Assembly (NCBI RefSeq): GCF_001695835.1
Contig: NZ_MBSO01000012.1
Coordinates: 310,001 to 374,000 of the forward strand
DNA from: Ensifer sp. LC11
Lineage (GTDB): Bacteria; Pseudomonadota; Alphaproteobacteria; Rhizobiales; Rhizobiaceae
Length of the DNA stretch: 64,000 bases
Reading direction: 5' to 3'
Part shown: positions 35,739-45,594 of the stretch, one piece after another
Numbering within the stretch: position 1 is the first letter of the stretch
Layout: each line of letters starts with the position of its first letter
Notes under the pieces: generated by a model
Seen by the model: the letters and a program-made list of their open reading frames with translations, nothing else
The model's database searches: none
What the model was told of the DNA's origin: nothing
Program-made: the position numbers and the translations under genes

Positions 35739-36863
35739 ATGACTAAAGGCATCATCCTTCTTGCCGCCGGCGGTACCGGCGGCCACCTCTTTCCGGCGGA
35801 GGCGCTGGCCCACGAACTGAAGGACATGGGCTATTCGGTCCATCTCGTCACCGACAGCCGCGCCGAGCGCTATGCTGGCAAGTTCCCGGCCGACGAGGTG
35901 CATGTCGTGCCGTCGGCAACGATCGGTTCGAAGAACCCGATTAGCGTTGCGAAGTCGCTCTGGACGCTGTGGACGGGCATGCGCGCCGCGCGCAAGCTGA
36001 TCGCCCGGCTGAGGCCCAAGGCCGTCGTCGGCTTTGGCGGCTACCCGACCGTGCCGCCGCTGCTTGCCGCGACCGGCATGGGGGTTCCCTCCATCATCCA
36101 CGAGCAGAATGCCGTCATGGGGCGCGCCAACAAGGCGCTCGCCTCCCGCGTCAAGGCGATCGCCGGCGGTTTCCTGCCCGAGGGCACGGGCGCCTTTGCC
36201 GCCAAGACCGTGACGACGGGCAATCCGGTGCGCCCGGCCGTGCTTGCCGCTGCCGATATGCCCTATGCTGCGGCAACCGATGGTGCGCCGTTCCACCTCG
36301 TCGTCTTCGGCGGCAGCCAGGGCGCGCAATATTTCTCCAAGGCGGTCCCCCAGGCGATCTGCCGGCTGGATGACACGGATCGCCAGCGCTTCAAGGTCAC
36401 TCAGCAGGCGCGCCCGGAAGACAGGGACGGCGTGATCGCCACTTACGAGAAGCTTGGCGTACCGGCCGAGGTCTCGCCGTTCTTTACCGACATGGCCGAG
36501 CGCATCGCCGGCGCCCAGCTCGTCATCTGCCGCTCCGGCGCCTCTACGGTTTCCGAACTTGCGGTCATCGGCCGGCCATCAATCCTGGTTCCCTATCCCT
36601 ATGCGCTCGATCACGATCAGGCGGCCAACGCCGCAGCCCTTGCCGGCAAGGGCGGCGCACGGGTGATCGCGCAAGCGGAACTCACGGCCGACCGCCTCGC
36701 CGGCATCCTCAAGGATGCGGTGGACAACCCGCAATCGCTCGCCCAGATGGCGGCAAACGCCCGCGAAACCGGCAAGCCGGACGCAGCAAGCTTGCTTGCA
36801 TCCCTCGTAGAGGCTATTGCCAGCGGTTTGACAGTCGAGAAATTCAGGGAAACACGCTCATGA
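35739..36863 (+). CDS. murG: UDP-GlcNAc:undecaprenyl-PP-MurNAc-pentapeptide GlcNAc transferase
   Basis: A protein of 374 residues of the GT28 family. The N-terminal '[20 protein letters not shown]' glycine-rich loop and '[17 protein letters not shown]' and '[14 protein letters not shown]' belong to the acceptor domain; '[12 protein letters not shown]' and '[32 protein letters not shown]' form the UDP-GlcNAc site. It converts lipid I to lipid II on the cytoplasmic face of the membrane. It overlaps murC by 4 bp (ATGA). Confidence 0.97.
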   Translation: MTKGIILLAAGGTGGHLFPAEALAHELKDMGYSVHLVTDSRAERYAGKFPADEVHVVPSATIGSKNPISVAKSLWTLWTGMRAARKLIARLRPKAVVGFGGYPTVPPLLAATGMGVPSIIHEQNAVMGRANKALASRVKAIAGGFLPEGTGAFAAKTVTTGNPVRPAVLAAADMPYAAATDGAPFHLVVFGGSQGAQYFSKAVPQAICRLDDTDRQRFKVTQQARPEDRDGVIATYEKLGVPAEVSPFFTDMAERIAGAQLVICRSGASTVSELAVIGRPSILVPYPYALDHDQAANAAALAGKGGARVIAQAELTADRLAGILKDAVDNPQSLAQMAANARETGKPDAASLLASLVEAIASGLTVEKFRETRS

Positions 36864-38269
36864 AAATGCCGAAAACCATCGGGCTGGTCCATTTCATCGG
36901 TATCGGCGGCATCGGCATGAGCGGCATTGCCGAGGTGCTGCACAATCTCGGCCACAAGGTGCAGGGCTCCGATCAGTCGGACAGCGCCAATGTGCAGCGG
37001 TTGCGCGCCAAGGGCATCGAGGTCTTTGTCGGCCACAAGGCGGAAAACCTCGGCGACGCCGAGGTGATCGTCGTCTCGACCGCGATCAAGAAGGACAATC
37101 CGGAACTGATTGTCGCGCGCGAGAAATTCCTGCCGGTGGTGCGCCGCGCCGAAATGCTCGCTGAACTCATGCGCTTCCGCAACGCGATCGCGATCGGCGG
37201 CACCCACGGCAAGACGACGACGACCTCGATGGTGGCGGCGCTGCTGGAAGCCGGCAACCTCGACCCGACCGTCATCAACGGCGGCATCATCAATGCCTAC
37301 GGCACCAATGCCCGCATGGGCGAGGGCGAGTGGATGGTGGTGGAGGCCGACGAGTCCGACGGCACCTTCTTGAAGCTGCCCGCCGACGTCGCTGTTGTCA
37401 CCAATATCGACCCCGAACATCTCGACCATTACGGCAATTTCGACGCGGTGCGCGCGGCCTTCCGCCAGTTCGTCGAAAACGTGCCCTTCTACGGCTTCGG
37501 CGTACTCTGCCTCGACCACCCGGAAGTGCAGACCATGGTCGGCAAGATCGAGGACCGCAAGGTCGTCACTTATGGTGAGAACCCGCAGGCCGACGTGCGC
37601 TTCCACAACATCCGCATGGACAACGGTACCTCCGTGTTCGACATCGAGATCCGCCGCCGCCGCACTGGCCAGGTGATCACGATGAAGGACCTGCGTCTGC
37701 CGATGCCCGGCCGTCACAACGTCTCGAATGCGACGGCGGCGATTGCGGTTGCCCAGCGCCTCGGCATCAGCCCGGAGGCGATCGCCAAGGGCCTTGCCTC
37801 CTTCAGTGGCGTCAAGCGTCGCTTCACCTTTACCGGCGAGACGAACGGCGTGCGCGTCTATGACGACTACGGTCACCATCCGGTCGAGATCAAGGCGGTT
37901 CTCAGGGCGGCACGCGAGGCCTGCCAGGGCCGAATCATCGCCGTGCACCAGCCGCACCGCTACTCGCGCCTTTCGAGCCTGTTTGAAGATTTTTCCGCCT
38001 GCTTCAACGATGCCGACACGGTCCTGATCGCGCCTGTCTACGCGGCCGGCGAAGATCTCATTCCCGGCGCAACCGCCGAGGAACTGGTCGATCGTATCAA
38101 GGCCGGCGGCCATCGCGACGCCCGTTATGTCTCCGGTCCGGAGTCGATTGCGCCGGTTGTCAGCAAGATTGCACAGCCCGGCGATTTTGTGGTTCTCTTG
38201 GGGGCTGGCAGCATCACCTACTGGGCCGCTGCCCTGCCTAAGGAACTCGCGGAAATTTCAGGAAATTGA
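36860..38269 (+). CDS. murC: UDP-MurNAc:L-alanine ligase
   Basis: A protein of 469 residues. '[33 protein letters not shown]' is the MurC N-terminal signature, [17 protein letters not shown] is the ATP loop, '[12 protein letters not shown]' and '[17 protein letters not shown]' follow, and '[19 protein letters not shown]' marks the MurC/Mpl class. It adds the first residue, L-Ala, to UDP-MurNAc. Translation is probably coupled to murG by the ATGA overlap. murB follows immediately. Confidence 0.97.
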   Translation: MKMPKTIGLVHFIGIGGIGMSGIAEVLHNLGHKVQGSDQSDSANVQRLRAKGIEVFVGHKAENLGDAEVIVVSTAIKKDNPELIVAREKFLPVVRRAEMLAELMRFRNAIAIGGTHGKTTTTSMVAALLEAGNLDPTVINGGIINAYGTNARMGEGEWMVVEADESDGTFLKLPADVAVVTNIDPEHLDHYGNFDAVRAAFRQFVENVPFYGFGVLCLDHPEVQTMVGKIEDRKVVTYGENPQADVRFHNIRMDNGTSVFDIEIRRRRTGQVITMKDLRLPMPGRHNVSNATAAIAVAQRLGISPEAIAKGLASFSGVKRRFTFTGETNGVRVYDDYGHHPVEIKAVLRAAREACQGRIIAVHQPHRYSRLSSLFEDFSACFNDADTVLIAPVYAAGEDLIPGATAEELVDRIKAGGHRDARYVSGPESIAPVVSKIAQPGDFVVLLGAGSITYWAAALPKELAEISGN

Positions 38270-38271
38270 GC

Positions 38272-39246
38272 ATGAAACAGGTCAACGGTCAGAAACTACT
38301 CGATGCGCTCGGAAGCGGTGTCAGCGCGGTTCGCGGCCGCATCACGCCCGATGCGCCGATGGATCGCGTCACCTGGTTCCGCGCCGGCGGTCTTGCGGAA
38401 CTGATGTTCCAGCCCCACGACACGGACGATCTCGTCACCTTCCTGAAGCTGGTCCCGGCTGAAGTGCCTGTGATGGTCGTCGGTGTTGGTTCGAACCTCC
38501 TGGTGCGCGACGGCGGCATTCCCGGCGTTGTCATCCGACTTTCGGCCAAGGGCTTCGGCGATCTCGAGCTTGTCGGCGAAAACCGCATCAAGGCCGGCGC
38601 GATCTGCCCGGACAAGAACATTGCGGCGATGGCGCTCGATCACGGCATCGGCGGCTTCTACTTCTACTATGGCATTCCCGGCTCGCTCGGCGGCGCGCTG
38701 CGCATGAACGCCGGCGCCAACGGTACTGAGACCCGCGAGCGCGTGGTCGAGGTCCATGCGGTCGACCGCCAGGGCAACCAGCATGTGCTGTCGAATGCCG
38801 ACATGGGCTATGCCTACCGCCATTCGTCGGCGGCGAAGGACCTGATCTTCACGCACGCGGTGTTTGAAGGCTACGCCGAGGACAAGAACAAGATCCGCAC
38901 CGACATGGATGCGGTGCGCCAGCATCGCGAGACGGTGCAGCCGATCCGCGAGAAGACCGGCGGTTCGACCTTCAAGAACCCGGAGGGCCACTCGGCCTGG
39001 AAGCTGATCGACGAAGCCGGCTGCCGCGGCATGATGATCGGCAGCGCGCAGATGTCGCCGCTGCACTGCAACTTCATGATCAACACCGGCCAGGCGACCG
39101 GCTACGAGCTCGAATATCTCGGCGAAACCGTGCGCCAGCGGGTTCTCGAACATTCGGGCGTCCGGCTCGAATGGGAGATCAAGCGCATCGGCACCTTTAT
39201 GCCGGGCTACGAAATCAAGGAATTCCTCGGCCGCGGCATCGCCTGA
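38272..39246 (+). CDS. murB: UDP-N-acetylenolpyruvoylglucosamine reductase
   Basis: A protein of 324 residues, type I MurB. FAD-binding blocks are '[14 protein letters not shown]' and '[20 protein letters not shown]', with '[18 protein letters not shown]' and the C-terminal '[24 protein letters not shown]', in which the catalytic Ser of STFKNP donates the proton. It reduces the enolpyruvyl group to lactyl with NADPH, giving UDP-MurNAc. The ATG at 38272 is 2 bp past the murC stop; an in-frame TTG at 38266 is less likely. A strong terminator follows, which ends the first half of the dcw cluster. Confidence 0.97.
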   Translation: MKQVNGQKLLDALGSGVSAVRGRITPDAPMDRVTWFRAGGLAELMFQPHDTDDLVTFLKLVPAEVPVMVVGVGSNLLVRDGGIPGVVIRLSAKGFGDLELVGENRIKAGAICPDKNIAAMALDHGIGGFYFYYGIPGSLGGALRMNAGANGTETRERVVEVHAVDRQGNQHVLSNADMGYAYRHSSAAKDLIFTHAVFEGYAEDKNKIRTDMDAVRQHRETVQPIREKTGGSTFKNPEGHSAWKLIDEAGCRGMMIGSAQMSPLHCNFMINTGQATGYELEYLGETVRQRVLEHSGVRLEWEIKRIGTFMPGYEIKEFLGRGIA

Positions 39247-39270
39247 GGCTTGAGGAGAAAGCTCTATATG

Positions 39271-39303
39271 AAGGGCCGCGGCGGAGACGCCGCGGCCCTT
39301 TTC
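39271..39303 (+). terminator. rho-independent terminator of the mraZ-murB operon
   Basis: Perfect 13-bp arms, AAGGGCCGCGGCG (39271-39283) and CGCCGCGGCCCTT (39288-39300), with loop GAGA, followed by TTCGCTTT. It lies 25 bp after the murB stop. Confidence 0.8.
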
Positions 39304-39336
39304 GCTTTGTGGCGATGAGAACCGACGAGGAACCCA

Positions 39337-39443
39337 CATCCTCCGTCATGTTCGGGCGTGACCCGAGCATCCATGCTCCAGCCGCGACATGGGTTTGGCT
39401 TGGGAATGGATCCTCGGGTCGAGCCCGAGGATGACGGCGGATG
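39337..39443. repeat. long palindromic intergenic repeat
   Basis: Outer arms CATCCTCCGTCAT (39337-39349) and ATGACGGCGGATG (39431-39443) are complementary with one mismatch. Each side carries an inner palindrome (TTCGGGCGTGACCCGAGC on the left, CTCGGGTCGAGCCCGAGG on the right). The motif 'atcctcgggtc-agcccgagga' is a frequent dispersed repeat in rhizobial genomes. Confidence 0.75.
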
Positions 39444-39484
39444 GGGCGGGGCGATCAAAGAAAACGTCCTTCACGTTGCCAAAC

Positions 39485-39520
39485 AAAAAGGGCCGCAGCG
39501 TCGCCGCTGCGGCCCTTTTT
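39485..39520. terminator. bidirectional terminator after the MFS symporter gene
   Basis: Perfect 16-bp arms, AAAAAGGGCCGCAGCG (39485-39500) and its complement (39505-39520), with a 4-base loop. T tracts on both strands let it stop the minus-strand MFS gene and any readthrough from murB. Confidence 0.85.
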
Positions 39521-39561
39521 GTTTTGCGGTCGGCCGCGCATCGCGCGCGTCCATACCAATA

Positions 39562-40872
39562 TCAGGCCGAAACCTCGTCTTCCGTCGACAGCACGAGGCA
39601 AAGCAGCGTGATGGCGGCAGCGGCCAGCAGGTAGTAGCCGACATAGTCGAGGCTGTAGTTGGTGGCGAGCCAGGTGGCGATGTAAGGCGCCAGTGACGCG
39701 CCGAAGATGCCGGCGAGGTTGAAGGTCATCGAGGCGCCGGTGTAGCGCACCGAGGTCGGGAAGGGTGCCGCAAGGGCTGCGCCGATCGGGCCGTAGGTGA
39801 GGCCCATCAGGCCGAGGCCGATGATCGAGAACAGGAAGGCGCCGCCAAGGCCGCCTGAGAGCAGCGGGGCCATGAAGAGGCCGAAGACGCCGATGCCTGT
39901 CGTGGCAAGGATCAGCACCAGGCGACGGCCGTAGCGGTCCGACAGGATGCCGGCGACCGGGATCATCAGCCCGAAGAAGACGACGCCGGTCATCTGCACG
40001 ATGAGGAACTGCTCACGCGAATAGCCGAGCTTTGCCGTACCCCAGGAGAGCGAGAACACGGTCATCAGGTAGAAGAGCACGAAGGTGGCGAGCGCCACGA
40101 AGGTGCCGAGCACCAGACTGCGCTTGTGGAAGCGGAAGATCTCGGCGATCGGCACCTGAACGCGTTCGTGCTTATCGACCGCCTTCTGGAACTCCGGCGT
40201 TTCGGTGATCTTCAGGCGGACATAGAGGCCGACGGCGACCAGCAGGATGCTGGCGATGAACGGTACACGCCAGCCCCAGGCGAGGAAGGCTTCGTTGCTC
40301 ATCACTTCGCCGAGGATCAGGAAGGTGCCGGCCGAAAGGATGAAGCCGATGGGCGCGCCAAGCTGCGGGAACATCGCGTACCAGCTGCGCTTGCCCTCAG
40401 GCGCGTTTTCGGTGGCGAGCAGCACCGCGCCGCCCCATTCGCCGCCAAGCCCGAGGCCCTGGCCGAAGCGGCAAAGCGCGAGCAGCAGCGGGGCCGCGAC
40501 GCCGATCGTCGCATAGGTCGGCAGAAGGCCGATGACGACGGTGGAAATGCCCATGGTCATGAGCGCTGCGACGAGCGTCGCCTTGCGGCCGACCTTGTCG
40601 CCGAAATGGCCGAAGATCACGGCGCCGAACGGACGGGCGAAGAAGGCGATCGAGAAGGTCGCAAAGGATTGCAGCATTGCCGAGGTCGGATCGGCAGCCG
40701 GGAAAAACAGGTGCGGGAAAACCAGCACTGCGGCGGTGGCGTATACGTAGAAGTCGAAGAATTCGATGGTCGTGCCGACGAGGCTTGCAAACAGCACCCG
40801 GGCAGGGGAGTTCACTGCCGCGTGCTTTAACGCATTGTCCTTCGGCGACAGGGAGGTTGTCGCGTCTGTCAT
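39562..40872 (-). CDS. MFS transporter, metabolite:H+ symporter (MHS) family
   Basis: A protein of 436 residues with twelve membrane segments. The MHS signatures are 'ASLVGTTIEFFDFYVYATAAVLVFPHLFFP', 'ARPFGAVIFGHFGDKVGRKATLV', 'GQGLGLGGEWGGAVLLATENAPEGKRSWYAMFPQLGAPIGF' and 'GILSDRYGRRLVLI'. Relatives (ShiA, ProP, KgtP types) import shikimate, betaine/proline, alpha-ketoglutarate and similar acids with protons; which one is not determinable. AGGAA in the leader fits ATG 40872 better than ATG 40878. The gene is inserted, on the opposite strand, in the dcw cluster between murB and ddl. Confidence 0.9.
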   Translation of the reverse strand: MTDATTSLSPKDNALKHAAVNSPARVLFASLVGTTIEFFDFYVYATAAVLVFPHLFFPAADPTSAMLQSFATFSIAFFARPFGAVIFGHFGDKVGRKATLVAALMTMGISTVVIGLLPTYATIGVAAPLLLALCRFGQGLGLGGEWGGAVLLATENAPEGKRSWYAMFPQLGAPIGFILSAGTFLILGEVMSNEAFLAWGWRVPFIASILLVAVGLYVRLKITETPEFQKAVDKHERVQVPIAEIFRFHKRSLVLGTFVALATFVLFYLMTVFSLSWGTAKLGYSREQFLIVQMTGVVFFGLMIPVAGILSDRYGRRLVLILATTGIGVFGLFMAPLLSGGLGGAFLFSIIGLGLMGLTYGPIGAALAAPFPTSVRYTGASMTFNLAGIFGASLAPYIATWLATNYSLDYVGYYLLAAAAITLLCLVLSTEDEVSA

Positions 40873-40916
40873 TATCATAGTTCCTATGGATGGAAGACCG
40901 TCTTGGGAGGCGGACC

Positions 40917-41018
40917 GCTGCATGTTTTCCTGGACCGTCGCCAATCGAAGGATAAAAACATGCAGCATTTCAAAGTTCTACGGCGACCTTTGCGCGTCCG
41001 GAACGCGCGGCGCCGCAG
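40917..41018. repeat. rhizobial mosaic palindromic repeat, copy 2
   Basis: Begins with arms GCTGCATGTTTT (40917-40928) and AAAACATGCAGC (40955-40966), followed by 'TTTCAAAGTTCTACGGCGAC' and a second GC-rich hairpin (CGCGTCCGGAACGCG core). Order and sequence match the element at 18467-18566, with a different, longer first loop. It lies upstream of the MFS symporter gene. Confidence 0.75.
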
Positions 41019-41291
41019 TGCGTCTTAACGCAAGTTTCGGCATGGTGAAACCCTGAAATGGTAAGAAATGCGAACGATCCCGGCGTCGTGCGCAGCATTC
41101 TTCCGTCCGCGCACGGCTCCCCCCGAGAAGGCGCCGGGCCTGCTTTTTCTTCGGACAGGGGCTGGCTTGCGGTGGCTGTCCTCGCCTTTTGCGGGCGCTA
41201 CGCACGTTCGGACAACCGTGCTTGACCAGAATCAAATTGTGGCAAACTCTGGCGACCGAAGCGATCGGCTTCGTTTTTCAGGAGCGAATGC

Positions 41292-41978
41292 ATGTTCAAA
41301 AGGCTTTCTGCGGAATTTCTTGGTACATTCTGGCTCGTTTTCGGCGGTTGCGGCAGCGCGGTGCTGGCGGCTGCATTTCCTGAGGTCGGCATCGGCCTGC
41401 TCGGCGTTTCCTTTGCTTTTGGTCTGACGGTGCTCACCATGGCCTACGCGGTCGGCGGCATTTCCGGCGGGCACTTCAATCCGGCCGTGTCGGTAGGGCT
41501 GCTGGTTGCCGGCAAGTTCCCGGCACATAAGCTCGTCGGCTATGTCATCGCACAGGTGCTGGGCGCGATCGCGGCTGCTGGCGTGCTCTATCTGATTGCC
41601 AGCGGCAAGGCCGGTTTCCAGCTCGGCGGTTTTGCGGCCAACGGTTATGGCGAGCATTCGCCGGGCGGCTATTCGCTGACGGCCGCACTGGTCGCCGAGG
41701 TGGTGCTTACCTTCTTCTTCCTGTTCATCATCCTTGGCGCGACCCATGGACGCGTCCCCTCCGGCTTTGCGCCGATCGCGATCGGCCTGGCGCTGACCCT
41801 GATCCATCTGGTCTCGATCCCGGTGACGAACACCTCCGTGAACCCAGCCCGTTCGACCGGTCAGGCACTCTTCGTCGGCGACTGGGCGCTTTCGCAATTG
41901 TGGCTGTTCTGGCTGGCGCCGATCGTCGGAGCGGCGATCGCCGGCATCGTCTGGAAGATCGTCGGCGAGGAAGACTAA
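41292..41978 (+). CDS. aqpZ: aquaporin Z
   Basis: A protein of 228 residues with six membrane segments and two half-helices. The two NPA motifs are at 63-65 ('[12 protein letters not shown]') and 184-186 ('[10 protein letters not shown]'), the latter with the arginine of the selectivity filter. '[33 protein letters not shown]' is the AqpZ N-terminus; the water-selective class is supported by His in the second repeat ('[19 protein letters not shown]'). It allows rapid osmotic water flow across the inner membrane. The ATG at 41292 follows CAGGAGCGA. It lies between the two halves of the dcw cluster and ends in its own terminator. Confidence 0.95.
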   Translation: MFKRLSAEFLGTFWLVFGGCGSAVLAAAFPEVGIGLLGVSFAFGLTVLTMAYAVGGISGGHFNPAVSVGLLVAGKFPAHKLVGYVIAQVLGAIAAAGVLYLIASGKAGFQLGGFAANGYGEHSPGGYSLTAALVAEVVLTFFFLFIILGATHGRVPSGFAPIAIGLALTLIHLVSIPVTNTSVNPARSTGQALFVGDWALSQLWLFWLAPIVGAAIAGIVWKIVGEED

Positions 41979-42006
41979 GCCACTCTCAAGCATGGTCGAG
42001 CAAGCG

Positions 42007-42036
42007 ACCCGCCGCCTCGGTTGCGGCGGGTTTTTC
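42007..42036 (+). terminator. rho-independent terminator of aqpZ
   Basis: ACCCGCCGC (42007-42015) pairs with GCGGCGGGT (42023-42031), loop CTCGGTT, followed by TTTTTCATTTTTT. It lies 28 bp after the aqpZ stop. Confidence 0.9.
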
Positions 42037-42157
42037 ATTTTTTCTCTTGGTTGCCGCTTTGCCTGAGCATTGGCCGGCAACCTGTTGATCTCTCGCTAAA
42101 ATGCCTTGTCGTACATGCGCTTGTGCGCGTGATGCGCGTTTCATTTCCCGACGAGAG

Positions 42158-42186
42158 TTAACGAAAGTAAACGGTTCGTTAACCAT
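42158..42186 (+). promoter_or_regulatory. CtrA-type sites upstream of ddl-ftsQAZ
   Basis: TTAAC at 42158-42162 is followed after 16 bases by TTAACCAT at 42179-42186, the canonical CtrA half-site octamer. A weaker TAAAC lies between. The sites are 104 bp upstream of the ddl start, after the aqpZ terminator, so they mark the promoter region of the second dcw operon. CtrA control of ftsQAZ is established in Caulobacter; for this genome it is an inference. Confidence 0.5.
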
Positions 42187-42289
42187 AATGACGTTCTAGT
42201 GACCCCAATGGCACCGGTGACTCGCGAGAGCCGGAATCAGCCAGACGCAAGGAAACCTTGCGAAAGTGGCGTATTGTTTGGGGGTTTGA

Positions 42290-43216
42290 ATGAGCGGCAA
42301 GCATGTGGCTGTCCTGATGGGCGGATTTTCTTCGGAGCGACCGGTTAGCCTGTCGTCCGGGGCTGCCTGCGCGGATGCCCTTGAGACTGCCGGCTATCGC
42401 GTCACGCGAATCGATGTCGATCGCAACGTTGCCGAAGTGCTCGCTGCCTTGCGTCCGGACGCCGCCTTCAATGCCCTTCATGGGCCGTTCGGCGAGGACG
42501 GCACGATCCAGGGTATTCTCGAATATCTGGAAATTCCCTACACCCATTCCGGCGTGCTTGCCTCGGCGCTTGCCATGGACAAGGCGCAGGCCAAGCATGT
42601 TGCGGCGGCTTCCGGAATTCCGGTTGCTGATGCGCTGGTGATGGATCGCCAGTCCTTTGGCCCCAATCATCCGATGAAGCCGCCTTACGTCGTCAAGCCG
42701 GTCAGCGAAGGGTCGAGCTTCGGTGTCGTCATCGTCAAGGAGGACCAGTCGCATCCGCCGCAGGTGGTGACGTCGAGCGAATGGCGCTACGGCGACCGAA
42801 TCATGGTGGAGCGTTACGTCGCCGGCCGCGAACTGACCTGTGGCGTCATGGGTGACAAGGCGCTGGGCGTCACGGAAATCATTCCGCAGGGTCATGCTTT
42901 CTACGATTATGATTCCAAATACGTAAAAGGCGGCTCGCGTCACGTCATTCCGGCACAGATTTCACCAAATATTTACCAAAAAATACAAACACTCGCTCTG
43001 AAGGCGCATCAGGCAATCGGTTGCCGGGGCGTCAGCCGATCCGACTTTCGTTTCGATGACAGTTCCTCCGATGGGGGTGAGCTGATCTGGCTGGAAATCA
43101 ACACCCAGCCCGGCATGACGCCAACCTCCCTGGTGCCCGAGATGGCCGCGCATGCCGGCTATAGCTTCGGTGAGTTTTTGAGTTGGATGGTGGAGGACGC
43201 ATCGTGTTTGCGTTGA
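42290..43216 (+). CDS. ddl: D-alanine--D-alanine ligase
   Basis: A protein of 308 residues, the short DdlB type. It has '[19 protein letters not shown]', '[38 protein letters not shown]', '[14 protein letters not shown]', '[12 protein letters not shown]' and '[18 protein letters not shown]', the ATP-grasp and metal-binding blocks. It makes the dipeptide used by MurF. The start follows a presumed promoter region with CtrA-type boxes. Its last codons overlap the ftsQ start by 13 bp. Codon use in 42940-43000 is more A/T-rich than the surrounding gene. Confidence 0.97.
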   Translation: MSGKHVAVLMGGFSSERPVSLSSGAACADALETAGYRVTRIDVDRNVAEVLAALRPDAAFNALHGPFGEDGTIQGILEYLEIPYTHSGVLASALAMDKAQAKHVAAASGIPVADALVMDRQSFGPNHPMKPPYVVKPVSEGSSFGVVIVKEDQSHPPQVVTSSEWRYGDRIMVERYVAGRELTCGVMGDKALGVTEIIPQGHAFYDYDSKYVKGGSRHVIPAQISPNIYQKIQTLALKAHQAIGCRGVSRSDFRFDDSSSDGGELIWLEINTQPGMTPTSLVPEMAAHAGYSFGEFLSWMVEDASCLR

Positions 43217-44160
43217 GAGGCAAAAGGGGCAGGAGAGTTCGTCAGCTCGATGGCGCCGTCGCCGTCGCCGTCGATGCGGACGGCGCGCGCGTGCTTCCGC
43301 GGCCGCTCCGTCGCGTCGTTCGCTTCTTTGTCAGCCTTGGTGCCGGCCGTATCCGCTTTCCCGCCCATACCGGCACGATTTCCGCACTCGCCTTTTTTGC
43401 CGCAACCGGCTTTTACGGCATGTCGCTCGGCGGCCATTCGCAGAATTTCGCGCAGGCCTCGACCACGGCCGCAGGCTTTGCGATCGAGGATGTCAAGGTT
43501 TCCGGCAACGACCAGACCTCCGAGATCGACATTCTGCAGCAGCTTGGCCTTGACGGAACGACGTCGCTGGTGGCGCTCGATATCGCCGAGGCGCGCCGGC
43601 TGATTGCGGAAATGCCCTGGGTTCAGGGTGTGACCGTGCGCAAGGTCTATCCCGGCACGATCGAGGTCAGCCTCACCGAGCGTCAGGCGTTCGGCATCTG
43701 GCAGCACGGCTCCGACCTTTCGCTGATCGAGCGTAGCGGCAGTGTGATCGCGCCGCTGCGCGACAACAAGTTTGCAAGCCTCCCGCTCTTCGTCGGCCGC
43801 GACGCCGAGACGGCAGCCGCCGATTTTTACGACGAGTTTTCCCGCTGGCCGGAGATCCGCTCGCGGGTGAAGGCCTTCGTTCGCGTGGCCGGCCGCCGCT
43901 GGGACCTGCGCCTCGACAACGGCATCGTCGTCAAGTTGCCGGAGCACGACGTCGCCCGGGCGATGCGGGTGCTCTTCGACATGGAAAGCCAGCACCAGCT
44001 CCTCGAGCGCGACATCGCCGCCGTAGATCTGAGGCTCGAAGACAGAACCACAGTTCAGTTGACGCCGGATGCAGTCACCCGGCGCGAAGTTGCCTTGAAG
44101 GCGAGGGACAAGATGCTGAAGGCGCAGGAGACCGAGAAGAAGAAAGAGGGGCGTATATGA
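43204..44160 (+). CDS. ftsQ: cell division protein FtsQ
   Basis: A protein of 318 residues. A basic cytoplasmic region of about 50 residues precedes one membrane segment (around 56-78, '[22 protein letters not shown]'), then a POTRA domain ('[33 protein letters not shown]'), then the FtsQ domain with '[31 protein letters not shown]'. FtsQ links early and late division proteins through FtsB/FtsL. The GTG at 43204 has GGTGGAGGA 5 bases upstream and is preferred to the TTG at 43183. It overlaps ddl and, by 4 bp, ftsA. The Lys/Glu-rich C-terminus is probably disordered. Confidence 0.95.
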   Translation: MFALRGKRGRRVRQLDGAVAVAVDADGARVLPRPLRRVVRFFVSLGAGRIRFPAHTGTISALAFFAATGFYGMSLGGHSQNFAQASTTAAGFAIEDVKVSGNDQTSEIDILQQLGLDGTTSLVALDIAEARRLIAEMPWVQGVTVRKVYPGTIEVSLTERQAFGIWQHGSDLSLIERSGSVIAPLRDNKFASLPLFVGRDAETAAADFYDEFSRWPEIRSRVKAFVRVAGRRWDLRLDNGIVVKLPEHDVARAMRVLFDMESQHQLLERDIAAVDLRLEDRTTVQLTPDAVTRREVALKARDKMLKAQETEKKKEGRI

Positions 44161-45488
44161 GTTTGTTCGGTTCCTCCAGCTTTGGCCTGCCACGCCTGAA
44201 GCCGCTTCCTTCAAAGCGGTCTCATGTCGTCTCGGTGCTGGATATCGGTTCGACCAAGGTGGTCTGCATGATCGGCCGGCTGACGCCGCGCGCCGAGAGC
44301 CAGATCCTGCCCAACCGCACCCATAGTGTCGAGATCATCGGCATCGGCCATCAGAAGTCACGCGGCGTCAAGAACGGCGTCGTCGCCGATCTTGATGCGG
44401 TCGAGAGCGTCGTGCGGCTGGCGGTCGACGCCGCCGAGCGTATGGCCGGGCTTACCATCGACAGCCTGATCGTCAACGTTTCGGCCGGCCGCCTGCAGAG
44501 CGACGTCTACACCGCGACGATCGATCTCGGCGGACAGGAAGTCGACGCCAACGATCTCAGGAAAGTTCTGTCTGCTGCCGGCCAGCAGTCGCTGCGCTCC
44601 GACCGCGCCATCCTGCACTCGCTGCCAACCGGTTTCTCGCTCGACGGCGAGCGCGGCATCCGCGATCCGCTCGCCATGTTCGGCGACGTTCTCGGCGTCG
44701 ACATGCATGTGCTGACGGCGGAACGGGCGGCGCTCAAGAACCTGGAACTCTGCGTCAATCGTGCGCATCTCTCGGTCGAGGGCATGGTCGCGACACCCTA
44801 TGCCAGCGGCCTTGCCGCTCTCGTCGACGACGAGGTCGAGCTCGGCTGCGCCGCAATCGACATGGGCGGCGGCACGACGACGATTTCGGTCTTCGCCGAA
44901 GGCAAGCTCGTCCATGCGGATGCGGTCAGCCTTGGCGGCCATCACGTGACGACGGATCTCGCGCGCGGTCTTTCGACCCGCATCGAGGATGCCGAGCGGC
45001 TGAAGGTCGTGCACGGCTCGGCGCTGCCCAACAGCGCCGACGAGCGCGACATCGTTTCGGTTCCGCCGATCGGCGAGGACGACCGCGATCAGCCGACCCA
45101 TGTGCCGCGTGCGCTGGTCTCGCGCATCGTGCGCGCCCGCATCGAGGAGACGCTCGAACTCATTCGCGATCGCATCCAGCGCTCGGGCTTCAGCCCGATC
45201 GTCGGCAAGCGCATCGTGCTGACGGGCGGCGCCAGCCAGCTGACCGGCCTGCCGGAAGCGGCCCGTCGCATCCTCGCCCGCAATGTTCGCATCGGCCGTC
45301 CGCTCGGGGTTTCCGGGCTGCCGGCGGCTGCCAAGGGTCCGGCCTTCTCCACGGCGGTCGGCCTGATGATCTATCCGCAGGTCGCCGACCTCGAGACCCA
45401 TGCCTCCCACGGCGGCATGTTCTCGGCGCTCGGCGCCGGCAACGGCCGCATCGCCCGCATGGGCCAGTGGCTGAAAGAGAGTTTCTGA
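44157..45488 (+). CDS. ftsA: cell division protein FtsA
   Basis: A protein of 443 residues of the actin fold. 'VSVLDIGSTKVVCMIGRL' is phosphate loop 1, 'GCAAIDMGGGTTTISVFAEGKLVHADAVSLGGHHVTTDLA' phosphate loop 2 and 'IVLTGGASQLTGLPEAARRIL' the adenosine motif. The C-terminal 'GRIARMGQWLKESF' is the amphipathic membrane-targeting helix. FtsA tethers FtsZ filaments to the membrane. It overlaps ftsQ by ATGA and is followed by a 106-bp spacer before ftsZ. Confidence 0.97.
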   Translation: MSLFGSSSFGLPRLKPLPSKRSHVVSVLDIGSTKVVCMIGRLTPRAESQILPNRTHSVEIIGIGHQKSRGVKNGVVADLDAVESVVRLAVDAAERMAGLTIDSLIVNVSAGRLQSDVYTATIDLGGQEVDANDLRKVLSAAGQQSLRSDRAILHSLPTGFSLDGERGIRDPLAMFGDVLGVDMHVLTAERAALKNLELCVNRAHLSVEGMVATPYASGLAALVDDEVELGCAAIDMGGGTTTISVFAEGKLVHADAVSLGGHHVTTDLARGLSTRIEDAERLKVVHGSALPNSADERDIVSVPPIGEDDRDQPTHVPRALVSRIVRARIEETLELIRDRIQRSGFSPIVGKRIVLTGGASQLTGLPEAARRILARNVRIGRPLGVSGLPAAAKGPAFSTAVGLMIYPQVADLETHASHGGMFSALGAGNGRIARMGQWLKESF

Positions 45489-45594
45489 GTAGCGTTCGGC
45501 GCCGACAGGGACGGCGTCGGATGAAGGCAAACTAAGACTTTGAAAGATTTGGCCGGCTCGGCAAGGCGGCCAGAAAACAGAAGGAACGGGTACA

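Noticed and set aside
34194-36329. Long minus-strand frame under murD-ftsW-murG
   Set aside because: Composition rich in Arg, His and Asp, as usual for antisense frames; it opposes three certain genes.
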